From assembly GCA_963991775.1 (NCBI GenBank), contig CAXDRM010000050.1:1-10021 (forward strand): a DNA stretch of 10,021 nucleotides. The letters are read 5' to 3'. Of the stretch, positions 1 through 6,956 are shown in pieces. Source of the stretch: CAXDRM01 sp963991775 (GTDB taxonomy: Bacteria; Pseudomonadota; Alphaproteobacteria; Rickettsiales; JABIRX01). The number at the start of each line of letters is the position of its first letter. The first letter of the stretch is position 1. The translations under genes and the position numbers were made by a program. Below the pieces are notes generated by a model, which did not search any database, was not told where the DNA came from, and was given only the letters and a program-made list of their open reading frames with translations.

Positions 1-33
1 TTTAAATCCATTTTTTACCTCAAATAAATATCA

Positions 34-64
34 GCCAATAGCTTCCCATTGGCAAGTTAGCTAT
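34..64. other. Two mutually exclusive short hairpins
   Basis: GCCAAT at 34-39 is complementary to ATTGGC at 48-53 (6 pairs, 8-base loop). ATAGCT at 38-43 is complementary to AGCTAT at 59-64 (6 pairs, 15-base loop). The arms overlap, so only one can form at a time. There is no T-run after either, so neither looks like an intrinsic terminator. Both may be chance in AT-rich DNA. Confidence 0.25.
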
Positions 65-160
65 ATATACAAGTGTAACATATTTTGTGGAGGCAAGGCA
101 ATTAAAAATGTTTAATGGAGAAATTTTTTAAATTCAGATATGGAAAGATCTCTCGGTAAA

Positions 161-179
161 ATTTTGCAATTTGCAAAAT
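161..179. repeat. Perfect 19-base inverted repeat
   Basis: ATTTTGCAATTTGCAAAAT consists of two 9-base arms around one central T. As RNA it could form a 7-pair stem with a 5-base loop. Read on the minus strand it is followed by TTTA, so it could be a weak, AT-rich terminator for transcripts arriving from the 62-residue gene about 150 bases away. As double-stranded DNA it has the symmetry of a dimeric regulator's operator. The sequence does not decide between these. Confidence 0.4.
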
Positions 180-323
180 CATACTTCAGTACGAAACCAA
201 AGCTTCTACTCAGCACGGCGCTCGAGAACCTAAATTAAAACTTTTAATACTCAAACGACCCATTCGGCAGGCTCAGGGACCTCAATTGCTAAAACAAGGC
301 TCCAAAAAATTTTGCGAGGTGGG
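180..323 (-). repeat. Mosaic copy of the dispersed spacer repeat (third locus)
   Basis: Segments match copy B of the array at 3423-3634 in the same order and orientation. Bases 180-187 equal 3557-3564. Bases 202-232 match 3566-3596 at 25 of 31 positions. Bases 298-323 resemble 3604-3630, sharing GGC-CC, an A-run, TTTT and a terminal TGGG. Relative to copy B there are 14 extra bases between the first two segments and about 60 extra bases before the third; the latter insert contains the 23-base repeat at 259-281. This looks like a decayed or rearranged member of the same family. Confidence 0.5.
259..281 (-). repeat. 23-base dispersed repeat, copy 1
   Basis: This reads CCCATTCGGCAGGCTCAG followed by GGACC on the plus strand and matches 3303-3325 at 22 of 23 positions. 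It is clearly richer in G+C than its surroundings. The core (CCTGAGCCTGCCGAA on the minus strand) has the look of the REP-like intergenic repeats with CCTGAGC-TG-CGAA cores that I recall from various proteobacteria; this family assignment is from memory. Confidence 0.65.
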
Positions 324-342
324 AAACTTAACTGATAAGTTT
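324..342 (+). terminator. Weak AT-rich hairpin over the end of the small gene
   Basis: AAACTTA at 324-330 pairs with TAAGTTT at 336-342 around a 5-base ACTGA loop, and T residues run from 340 to 345. It would act on plus-strand transcripts, but the stem is almost all A-T and no plus-strand gene precedes it within the window. On the minus strand it overlaps the TAA stop of the 62-residue gene and lacks a T-run, so it could at most be a transcript-end stem. Confidence 0.2.
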
Positions 343-516
343 TTTGTAGGGTATGGGCTTTTCGTTATTATCAAAGATAACCTCCCCATCTTCATATTGC
401 CCAGCAATATAAGTACCATGTTGACCAATATATTTTACTGGCTTTACTACTTTACCATTGTAAGTTTTTTGAATCGCAGCTTTTCTGGCATTCGGGTTAT
501 TTTTTGAAACTCCCAT
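328..516 (-). CDS. Small basic conserved-looking protein, unknown function (62 aa)
   Basis: I do not recognise a named family. The product has 62 residues with about ten Lys/Arg against five Asp/Glu, so it is basic. Residues 1-28 carry most of the positive charge (MGVSKNNPNARKAA and on to VKPVK). Residues 28-48 alternate in a beta-strand-like way with glycine turns (GQHGTYIAGQYEDGE), and the end contains a KPIPY motif. There is no signal peptide, membrane segment or cysteine. The composition would suit a small nucleic-acid- or ribosome-associated protein, but that is a guess. The ATG at 516 has only a weak purine stretch before it. A good promoter lies just upstream, between this gene and the ffh stop. 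Its clean protein-like composition, stop and promoter argue that it is real, and the opposing plus-strand frame over it looks non-protein-like. Confidence 0.7.
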   Translation of the reverse strand: MGVSKNNPNARKAAIQKTYNGKVVKPVKYIGQHGTYIAGQYEDGEVIFDNNEKPIPYKKLIS

Positions 517-554
517 TTTCTAATCTTTTAATAGTTATTTTTGCGGAACTGGTT

Positions 555-581
555 TTTATAAGTTTCCTGTCACTTTGTCAA
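555..581 (-). promoter_or_regulatory. Predicted sigma70-type promoter of the 62-aa gene
   Basis: On the minus strand a perfect TTGACA (581-576) is followed after 15 bases by TATAAA (560-555). The spacer is shorter than the ideal 17, but shifting by one or two bases gives ATAAAA or TAAAAA. Transcription would start near 548, leaving a leader of about 30 bases before the ATG at 516. It sits within the 69 bases after the ffh stop, so the small gene may be transcribed apart from purB-ffh. Confidence 0.45.
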
Positions 582-585
582 GTTA

Positions 586-1911
586 TTACATACCACCAAG
601 CAAATCCATAGGATTTTGGCCGCGCATTTTCTTCATCATTTTTTGCATATCTTTAAAACGCTTCAGCAAACGATTAACTAATTGCACTGAGGTGCCACTT
701 CCTGAAGCAATACGCCTTTTGCGTGAAGTATTTAATTTATCCGGATTAGTACGCTCATATTTAGTCATAGAAAGAATAATAGCCTCTTGACGCAAAATAT
801 CTTTTTCATCCACATCAGCTTGCTGCATGGCTTCTTTAATTTTACCAGCACCCGGAATCATGCCCAGCACCGATTCAAAACCACCCATTTTTTTCATGGT
901 TCTAATTTGTTTAAGCAAATCTTCTAGATCGAGCTGCCCTTTTTTAAATTTTTCTTCTGCTGCTTTAGCCTCCTCTTCACTAACAATTTCTTGGGCCTTT
1001 TCTACTAAAGAGACTATATCTCCCATATCAAGAATCCGTCCGGCAATTCTATCTGCTTGAAAAGCTTCAAAATCCTCTACCTTCTCACCAACACCCATAA
1101 ATTTAATGGGCACACCAACAGTTGCCTTCATTGAAAGAGCTGCACCACCTCTTTGGTCACCATCAACTCTAGTTAAGGCCAAACCTGTAAGTGCGATTTC
1201 ATCATTAAAATTTTGCGCGGTATTTACCGCATCTTGACCAGTTAAAGAATCAGCAACCAAAATAGTTTCAACTGGATTAGAGATTTTTTTGAGTGCTTTT
1301 AACTCTTTGATTAAATCTGCATCAATAGATAAGCGTCCTGCCGTATCAATAATTAACACATCATAATCAAACTTTTTTTGCTGTTTTAAAGCACGTTTAA
1401 CTATTTTCTCAGGCTTTTCTTTAGAGATAATTTCTAAAGAATCTACACCTGCTTTTTCTGCCATCACAGCAAGCTGCTCTTGTGCTGCTGGACGATAAAT
1501 ATCAGTTGAAGCAACTAAAACTTTTTGCTGTTTTTTATCTTTTAAAAATTTTGCTAATTTGGCAGATGAGGTAGTTTTACCTGAACCTTGCAAACCCACC
1601 ATTAAAATTACGGGTTGTTTAGCAGATAAATCTAGCTCGCTATTTTCACTCGAAAGAATTGCGGTAATTTCATCTTGGACGATTTTTACAAACATCTCAG
1701 CAGGTGAGACTGATTTAACTACCTCTTGACCCAAAGCTTTTTGTGATACTTGCAAACAAAAATCTTTTACCACATCTAAATTTACATCCGCTTCTAAAAG
1801 CGCCATGCGAATATCTTTGATCGCCGCCTCAATATCATCTTCCGAGATGCGTCTTTTACCACGGAAATTTTCAAATGATTTGGTGATATTTTTAGTAAGG
1901 CCAGTAAACAT
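586..1911 (-). CDS. ffh: Signal recognition particle protein Ffh (SRP54)
   Basis: This is the GTPase subunit of the bacterial signal recognition particle. With the 4.5S RNA it binds signal sequences of nascent membrane proteins at the ribosome and delivers them to FtsY at the inner membrane. At 441 residues it is of normal length. The N domain (about 1-90) opens with MFTGLTKNIT and contains the ALLEADV motif. The G domain (about 98-295) has the P-loop GLQGSGKTT at 106-114, DTAGRL at 189-194 and TRVDGD at 247-252, the last being a form I associate with alphaproteobacteria. The M domain (about 325-441) is methionine-rich and carries the RNA-binding helices with SGSGTSVQLVNRLLKRF at 403-419, plus the hydrophobic MQKMMKKM tail. 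It follows purB after only 7 bases, so the two are probably cotranscribed. No Shine-Dalgarno sequence is visible before its ATG (AAATAAATA), which suggests weak or coupled initiation. No defects are seen. Confidence 0.97.
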   Translation of the reverse strand: MFTGLTKNITKSFENFRGKRRISEDDIEAAIKDIRMALLEADVNLDVVKDFCLQVSQKALGQEVVKSVSPAEMFVKIVQDEITAILSSENSELDLSAKQPVILMVGLQGSGKTTSSAKLAKFLKDKKQQKVLVASTDIYRPAAQEQLAVMAEKAGVDSLEIISKEKPEKIVKRALKQQKKFDYDVLIIDTAGRLSIDADLIKELKALKKISNPVETILVADSLTGQDAVNTAQNFNDEIALTGLALTRVDGDQRGGAALSMKATVGVPIKFMGVGEKVEDFEAFQADRIAGRILDMGDIVSLVEKAQEIVSEEEAKAAEEKFKKGQLDLEDLLKQIRTMKKMGGFESVLGMIPGAGKIKEAMQQADVDEKDILRQEAIILSMTKYERTNPDKLNTSRKRRIASGSGTSVQLVNRLLKRFKDMQKMMKKMRGQNPMDLLGGM

Positions 1912-1918
1912 TATTTAT

Positions 1919-3211
1919 TTAAGCAAAAACTTTAGCAAAGATCTTATCGATATTTTTAGTATGGTAATCAAGATCAAATAATTCGGCAATTTTTTCTGGA
2001 GAAATTTTTGCTGTAACTTCGCTATCTGACACTAATAACTCCTGAAAATCTTTACCTTGTTCCCATACTTGCATCGCATTACGTTGTACTAACACATAAG
2101 CATTTTCACGTGAAACACCAGCTTGCGTAAGTTCAAGCAATACTCTTTGGGAAAAAATCAGACCATTTAAAAGGTTCAAATTCCTCTCCATATTTTCTGG
2201 ATAAATCACTAAATTTTCCATCATGCCAGTCATACGTTTTAGCGCAAAATCTAAAGTAACAGTTGCATCTGGGGCAATCATTCTTTCTACCGAAGAATGT
2301 GAAATATCTCTTTCATGCCATAAAGCCACATTCTCAAGAGCAGGTGTAACATAACCACGCACAATCCTAGCAAGCCCAGTAAGATTCTCACTAAGTACTG
2401 GGTTTCTTTTATGTGGCATGGCAGAGCTACCTTTTTGTCCTTTAGAAAAATATTCTTCTGCTTCTAAAAGTTCGGTACGCTGTAAATGTCTTACTTCAGT
2501 TGATAAACGTTCAATTGAAGAGGCAATCACCCCAAGTGCTGCAAAAAATGCTGCATGGCGATCACGTGGAATAACTTGTGTTGAAATTGGCTCAGAGCTA
2601 AGACCTAATTTTTCTGCAACATAATCTTGCACAAAAGGATCAATATTAGCAAAAGTTCCTACTGCTCCGGAAATCGCACAAGTTGCAACTTCAGCACGAG
2701 CAGTTTTGAGACGCTCTAAATTTCTTGCAAATTCTGCATAAAAGCTCGCAATTTTAAGACCAAAAGTTACTGGCTCTGCATGAATACCATGGCTACGCCC
2801 CATACAAACTGTATATTTATATTTTTCTGCTTGGTTTTTTAGTACTGCTAAAAACTCTTCTAAACCAGTAATTAGAATATCACTCGCTTGTTTTAACTGT
2901 ACCGCTAGACAGGTATCTAATACATCTGAGCTAGTCATGCCTTGATGTACGAAACGTGAATTTTCGCCAATTGATTCAGCTAAATTAGTTAAAAAAGCAA
3001 TTACATCATGTTTAGTTACTTTTTCAATTTCATCGATTTTTGCTACATCAAATTTACCTTTAGCCCAAATTTCCTTAGCTGCTTCTTTGGGAATAACGCC
3101 TAATTCTGCTTGTGCGTCACAAGCATAGGCTTCAATTTCAAACCAGATTTTGAATTTATTTTCTGGCTCCCAAATCTGGGTCATTTCTTTACGGGAATAT
3201 CTAGGGATCAT
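1919..3211 (-). CDS. purB: Adenylosuccinate lyase
   Basis: A homotetrameric cytosolic enzyme of the fumarase/aspartase superfamily. It cleaves fumarate from SAICAR in the purine pathway and from adenylosuccinate in AMP formation. The 430-residue length and layout match the Bacillus subtilis/Thermotoga type rather than the longer E. coli type. Active-site landmarks fall where expected: His68 in TKHDV, His89 in VHQGMTSSD, the general-acid His141 in GRSHGIHAEP, and the superfamily signature GSSAMPHKRNP at 261-271, whose flexible loop supplies the catalytic serine. The helical core runs through 100-360 and a small helical C-terminal domain follows. The start ATG at 3211 matches the family N-terminus (MIPRYSRKEM) and has a weak AGAGA about 7 bases upstream. 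It is the first gene of a purB-ffh unit driven by the promoter at 3241-3268. Pairing purB with ffh has no obvious metabolic logic and is probably just gene packing. No broken features are seen. Confidence 0.97.
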   Translation of the reverse strand: MIPRYSRKEMTQIWEPENKFKIWFEIEAYACDAQAELGVIPKEAAKEIWAKGKFDVAKIDEIEKVTKHDVIAFLTNLAESIGENSRFVHQGMTSSDVLDTCLAVQLKQASDILITGLEEFLAVLKNQAEKYKYTVCMGRSHGIHAEPVTFGLKIASFYAEFARNLERLKTARAEVATCAISGAVGTFANIDPFVQDYVAEKLGLSSEPISTQVIPRDRHAAFFAALGVIASSIERLSTEVRHLQRTELLEAEEYFSKGQKGSSAMPHKRNPVLSENLTGLARIVRGYVTPALENVALWHERDISHSSVERMIAPDATVTLDFALKRMTGMMENLVIYPENMERNLNLLNGLIFSQRVLLELTQAGVSRENAYVLVQRNAMQVWEQGKDFQELLVSDSEVTAKISPEKIAELFDLDYHTKNIDKIFAKVFA

Positions 3212-3240
3212 GATTTTTTCTCTAATTAGATGCTGAGCAT

Positions 3241-3268
3241 TTTATAGCCAAATCCCGCAAAAATTCAA
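3241..3268 (-). promoter_or_regulatory. Predicted sigma70-type promoter of purB-ffh
   Basis: On the minus strand TTGAAT (3268-3263) and TATAAA (3246-3241) are separated by 16 bases, close to consensus. Transcription would start near 3234 and leave a leader of about 23 bases before the purB ATG. I see no PurR-like operator or riboswitch between promoter and gene. Confidence 0.6.
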
Positions 3269-3302
3269 GAAAAGTTTGTGAACAAATTTTAGATGTAAAC
3301 AG

Positions 3303-3325
3303 CCCGTTCGGCAGGCTCAGGGACC
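3303..3325 (-). repeat. 23-base dispersed repeat, copy 2
   Basis: This matches 259-281 except for one base (G for A at the fourth position). The first nine bases, CCCGTTCGG, recur immediately at 3327-3335, as if a second unit began and was cut short. It sits about 35 bases upstream of the purB -35 box, outside the promoter. Confidence 0.65.
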
Positions 3326-3422
3326 ACCCGTTCGGTTATTGCTACAATATTTTTTTGACCAATACTCAATTTAGTTTTTACTGATCACTTTATTGAAGCA
3401 TAGCATCAAGCTATTCTTAGGA

Positions 3423-3634
3423 AGACACCAAAACTCGATCGGCATTTCGGTACAACCTCACTGACGTTCGGTCACTCAATGACCTAATTCTCAGACACCA
3501 AAAAATTTTATGAATTGGGCCAGTCACTCGCTACAATCTTTCGCTGCGCTTAAGACCATACTTCTGCTTCTATTCAGCACAACGCTCAATGACCTAATGC
3601 TCAGGCACCAAAAAAATTTTATGGATTGGGCCAG
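3423..3634 (-). repeat. Array of three related repeat units at 70- and 110-base spacing
   Basis: Copy A (3475-3523, 49 bases) and copy B (3585-3634, 50 bases) differ at only three substitutions and one inserted A, both running from CTCAATGACCTAAT to ATTGGGCCAG. The core AGACACCAAAA of copy A (3493-3503) recurs exactly at 3423-3433, marking a third, shorter unit; copy B has AGGCACCAAAA at 3603-3613. The cores are thus 70 and 110 bases apart. Between them lie less conserved stretches with echoes, such as GTTGTACCGAA against GTTGTGCTGAA on the minus strand. A small stem, TGAC-GTTCG-GTCA, occurs at 3462-3474. No terminal inverted repeats or transposase remnant are seen. It is best described as an intergenic repeat family of unknown role. 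Confidence 0.65.
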
Positions 3635-3651
3635 ATATTTTTATTTTTCTT

Positions 3652-3705
3652 AAAAAAAGGCTTGCAGCGCACATATAGTCATACTACCGGACAAAAATTT
3701 GCGCT
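3652..3705 (-). terminator. Possible weak terminator after carB
   Basis: Read on the minus strand, AGCGCA (3705-3700) can pair with TGCGCT (3671-3666). The 28-base loop contains its own small stem (TAGT/ACTA at 3676-3686). Seven bases beyond the closing arm comes a run of seven T (3658-3652). The outer stem is short and the gap to the T-run is longer than in a classical intrinsic terminator, so termination here may be inefficient or occur elsewhere. Confidence 0.25.
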
Positions 3706-6700
3706 TAACTGATTTTTTGAATGGGTATAGCTTGAAATTGATTCCCTTGCTTTATATAATTAAGCGAACGCAACATAGCTTCTGCACCACGAATAGTAGT
3801 AAAATAAACCACCTTATTAATTAAAGTAGTTCTTCTAATACTAAAACTATCAGCAATATCTTGCTCACCGGAAGTAGTATTAATTACTAAAGAAATTTCT
3901 TTGGCAGCAATCATATCCACAATATGCGGACTGCCTTCTTTTACTTTATTGACGGTTTCAATATCTGTTAAGCCATTATCATTTAAAAATTTTGCCGTGC
4001 CGCTAGTTGCCACAATAGAGAATCCTATTTTCTGGAGCTGTTTAGCAAGTGGTAACATATCTTGTTTATCAGCATCTTTAACTGAAATAAACGCCTTACC
4101 AGATTCTGGAATTTGTCCATAAACTGAAATTTGCGCTTTAGCAAAAGCTAGATCAAAATTTTTATCAAGACCCATCACTTCACCAGTAGATTTCATTTCA
4201 GGTCCTAAAATTACATCAGCATTATCAAAACGTTCAAAAGGAAAAATTGCCTCTTTAACCGCAAAATATTCTGAAGAAATTTCTGGTAGATTTAATTCAG
4301 CAAGTTTTTTACCAGCCATTACTTGCGCTGCTGCTGCTGCAATAGAAATTCCGGTTGCTTTTGCTACAAATGGTACAGTACGTGAGGCACGTGGATTTAC
4401 TTCAATAATGTATAATTCACCATCCTTATAAGCATATTGCACATTCATCAAACCCTTTACTTCTAAAGCTTTGGCAAGCTTTATAGTTGCTTTATTGATT
4501 AATTCTAGAGCCTGATCTTCCACTGAGTAAGGCGGTAAAGAGCAAGCAGAATCACCTGAGTGAATCCCCGCATGTTCGATATGTTCCATAATGCCTGCTA
4601 CGTAAACTTCTTCACCATCAGAAATAGCATCCACATCAAATTCTGTAGCATCAGCTAAAAATTTATCAATTAAAATCGCTCCTGCTTCTAAAGCAGATTT
4701 ATGTCTTTTCAGATATTTTGTTAGGGCACGCTCATCGCCAACAATTTCCATAGCACGACCACCTAACACATAAGAAGGACGAATCACTACTGGAAAACCA
4801 ACTTGTGCAACAGTAGCTTTTAACTCAGCTAAATCATAACAGATGGCACTTTCTGGTTGCTTTAATTCGAGCGCCTCAAGTAGATTTTTAAAGCGATCAC
4901 GATCCTCAGCAAGATCAATTTTATCTGGTAAAGTTCCAATGATAGGCACGCCAGCAAGTTCTAGCTGTCTGGCTAATTTAAGCGGAGTTTGTCCACCATA
5001 TTGTAAAATCACTCCTAAAAATTCACCCGCACTTGCTTCTTTTTTAGCAATAGCTATGACATCTTCAGCTGTAAGTGGTTCGAAATAAAGCCGATCCGAA
5101 GTATCATAATCAGTTGAAACTGTTTCGGGATTACAATTAACCATGATGGTTTCAAAGCCTGATTCTTTGAGTGAAAATGAGGCATGGCAACAAGCATAAT
5201 CAAATTCGATACCTTGACCAATACGATTTGGGCCGCCACCTAAAATCATGATTTTTTGTTTATTAGAAGGATTAGCCTCACAATAATTTGGACTAAAACC
5301 ATCACCTTCATATGCTGAATAAATATAATTAGTGTATGAGGCAAATTCAGCAGCACATGTATCAACTTTTTTAAATACTGGTTGCACCTCATGCTTAAGA
5401 CGTAACTCTCTAACTTCAGTTTCATTTTTATTAGTTAGCTCTGCCAAACGCTGATCAGAAAAACCTAATTTTTTATAATGAAGTAAATTTTGCTGATCAT
5501 TTAAATCAAGCTCTACAAGCTGTTGCTCGGCTTTAACTAGATCAGTAATTTGTTCGACGAACCATGGATCATAAGCCGTAATCTGACATATTTCTGCTTC
5601 AGTAAAACCCTCACGCAAAGCCTGTGCAATTAGCAAAATACGATTTGGTGCTAAGCGTTTTAAAATTTCAGCAAATGCTGCTTTGCGCTCTTTACCGCTT
5701 AAATCTTCAAGCTCAGTTAAATGAATTTCATCAAGACCAGTAAGACCAGTTTCCATTGAACGCAGGGCTTTTTGTAAAGATTGCTTAAAAGTACGCCCAA
5801 TAGACATCGCTTCACCTACTGATTTCATCGCAGAAGAAAGCTCAACTTTAGACACACCAAATTTTTCGAAAGTAAAACGCGGAATTTTTACCACCACATA
5901 ATCAATGCTTGGTTCAAAACTTGCTGGCGTATTTTTAGTAAAATCATTAGAGATCTCATCAAGCGTGTAACCTATCGCCAATTTTGCTGCAACTTTAGCA
6001 ATGGGAAAACCGGTTGCTTTCGAAGCAAGAGCAGAAGAGCGCGACACACGCGGATTCATCTCAATTACTACTAAATCACCATTTTTAGGATTTACTGCAA
6101 ATTGTACATTTGAACCACCTGTCTCAACCCCAATTTCACGAAGTACTGCCAGTGAAGCATTACGCATTATTTGATATTCTTTATCAGTTAAGGTTTGGGC
6201 TGGCGCTACTGTGACGCTATCTCCAGTATGTACCCCCATCGGGTCGATATTTTCGATTGAACAAATTATGATAGCATTATCATTTTTATCTCTTACTACC
6301 TCCATCTCATATTCTTTCCAACCAAGCAAAGATTGATCAATCTGTACTGTAGTAATTGGCGAAGCATCAAGACCAGAAGCGACAATCTCAAAATATTCAG
6401 CTTCACTAGTAGCCACACCGCCACCACTACCACCTAAGGTAAAAGAAGGACGAATAATTGCCGGCAAACCAATATCTTTAAGAGCTGCTTTTGCTTCATC
6501 AAGATTTTTGACAATAGTATTATTAGGAACTGCTAGGCCAATTTTAGCCATAGCTTTATTGAATAAATCTCGATCTTCGGCTTTTTGAATTGCTGAGATA
6601 TTAGCACCAATCAGACCCACATTATATTTTTTGAGTAAACCTTCTTCTTCAGCTTTAAGCGCCAAATTAAGCGCTGTCTGACCACCAACTGTTGGTAAGA

Positions 6701-6956
6701 TAACTTCAGGTTTTTCTTTTACAATAATACGCTCTAAAAAACCTGTAGTAAGCGGTTCAATATAAGTTGCATCGGCTGTACCAGGATCGGTCATGATGGT
6801 TGCTGGATTTGAATTAATCAACACCACCCGGTAACCTTCTTCGCGCAAAGCTTTACATGCTTGCGTCCCTGAATAATCAAATTCGCAAGCCTGACCAATT
6901 ACTATAGGTCCTGCTCCAATTACTAAAATAGTGTTAATATCGCTTCTTTTAGGCAC
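3705..6956 (-). CDS. carB: Carbamoyl-phosphate synthase large subunit
   Basis: The large subunit uses ammonia from CarA, bicarbonate and two ATP to make carbamoyl phosphate for pyrimidine and arginine synthesis. The 1083 residues (E. coli about 1073) show the internal duplication. The first ATP-grasp half starts with GAGPIVIGQACEFDYSG (14-30), has the glycine loop GGSGGG (175-180) and ends around 400. A helical oligomerisation region (about 400-560) follows. The second half begins at GGGPNRIGQGIEFDY (573-587) and runs to about 935. The regulatory MGS-like domain covers about 940-1083. In that domain Lys964, Thr984, Thr987, Lys1004, Asn1026 and Thr1028 align with the residues I recall for UMP/IMP binding in E. 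coli, so allosteric control looks retained. The start is GTG at 6956, supported by the family N-terminus MPKRSDI. It lies inside the end of carA, so the genes overlap by 8 bases. Confidence 0.98.
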   Translation of the reverse strand: MPKRSDINTILVIGAGPIVIGQACEFDYSGTQACKALREEGYRVVLINSNPATIMTDPGTADATYIEPLTTGFLERIIVKEKPEVILPTVGGQTALNLALKAEEEGLLKKYNVGLIGANISAIQKAEDRDLFNKAMAKIGLAVPNNTIVKNLDEAKAALKDIGLPAIIRPSFTLGGSGGGVATSEAEYFEIVASGLDASPITTVQIDQSLLGWKEYEMEVVRDKNDNAIIICSIENIDPMGVHTGDSVTVAPAQTLTDKEYQIMRNASLAVLREIGVETGGSNVQFAVNPKNGDLVVIEMNPRVSRSSALASKATGFPIAKVAAKLAIGYTLDEISNDFTKNTPASFEPSIDYVVVKIPRFTFEKFGVSKVELSSAMKSVGEAMSIGRTFKQSLQKALRSMETGLTGLDEIHLTELEDLSGKERKAAFAEILKRLAPNRILLIAQALREGFTEAEICQITAYDPWFVEQITDLVKAEQQLVELDLNDQQNLLHYKKLGFSDQRLAELTNKNETEVRELRLKHEVQPVFKKVDTCAAEFASYTNYIYSAYEGDGFSPNYCEANPSNKQKIMILGGGPNRIGQGIEFDYACCHASFSLKESGFETIMVNCNPETVSTDYDTSDRLYFEPLTAEDVIAIAKKEASAGEFLGVILQYGGQTPLKLARQLELAGVPIIGTLPDKIDLAEDRDRFKNLLEALELKQPESAICYDLAELKATVAQVGFPVVIRPSYVLGGRAMEIVGDERALTKYLKRHKSALEAGAILIDKFLADATEFDVDAISDGEEVYVAGIMEHIEHAGIHSGDSACSLPPYSVEDQALELINKATIKLAKALEVKGLMNVQYAYKDGELYIIEVNPRASRTVPFVAKATGISIAAAAAQVMAGKKLAELNLPEISSEYFAVKEAIFPFERFDNADVILGPEMKSTGEVMGLDKNFDLAFAKAQISVYGQIPESGKAFISVKDADKQDMLPLAKQLQKIGFSIVATSGTAKFLNDNGLTDIETVNKVKEGSPHIVDMIAAKEISLVINTTSGEQDIADSFSIRRTTLINKVVYFTTIRGAEAMLRSLNYIKQGNQFQAIPIQKIS

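Larger units (their letters stand above)
1..327. other. Non-coding spacer with short inverted repeats and repeat fragments
   Basis: I see no credible gene here on either strand; the open frames are very short and none has a ribosome binding site at a sensible distance. The stretch holds a pair of overlapping hairpins near its left edge (34-64), a perfect 19-base inverted repeat (161-179), fragments of the repeat family also found at 3423-3634, and one copy of a 23-base repeat (259-281). It lies downstream of the 62-residue minus-strand gene, so its right part is probably that gene's 3' untranslated region. Whatever gene lies to the left is outside the window. Confidence 0.6.
3212..3704. other. 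493-base spacer between purB promoter and carB, rich in repeats
   Basis: No open frame of useful length or protein-like composition is present on either strand. From left to right on the plus strand it holds the purB leader and promoter, one copy of the 23-base repeat (3303-3325) with a partial echo CCCGTTCGG at 3327-3335, an AT-rich stretch, the repeat array at 3423-3634, and a possible weak terminator for carB. The repeat segments have visibly higher G+C than the rest. For carAB transcripts, most of this would be 3' untranslated region. Confidence 0.6.

Noticed and set aside
109..132. Seven-codon peptide frame (ATG to TAA) in the left spacer
   Set aside because: The GGAGG upstream is about 15 bases away, too far for normal use, and a frame this short is expected by chance.
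286..507. 73-residue plus-strand open frame opposite the small gene
   Set aside because: It begins with a non-ATG codon inside a repeat fragment, has no ribosome binding site, and its hydrophobic composition is what the antisense of the 62-residue gene would give.
575..1060. Plus-strand open frames over ffh
   Set aside because: They are antisense to conserved Ffh domains and have serine- and leucine-rich compositions without any recognisable domain.
2418..2624. Plus-strand frame over purB
   Set aside because: It is antisense to the PurB active-site signature region and has no independent support.
3423..3634. CRISPR array
   Set aside because: There are only three units, of unequal length and at unequal spacing, with related rather than unique intervening sequence and no cas genes nearby.
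3423..3634. Insertion sequence or transposase remnant
   Set aside because: No terminal inverted repeats, target duplications or transposase-like reading frames are visible on either strand.
3212..3704. Small stable RNA such as 4.5S RNA, 6S RNA or a tRNA
   Set aside because: I could not find a tRNA cloverleaf with its TTCGA arm or the SRP RNA tetraloop hairpin. The structure present is explained by repeats, though a novel small RNA cannot be excluded by eye.
3901..5239. Several 61-81 residue frames on both strands within carB
   Set aside because: They lie wholly within the well-conserved CarB reading frame and have no start signals or protein-like features.
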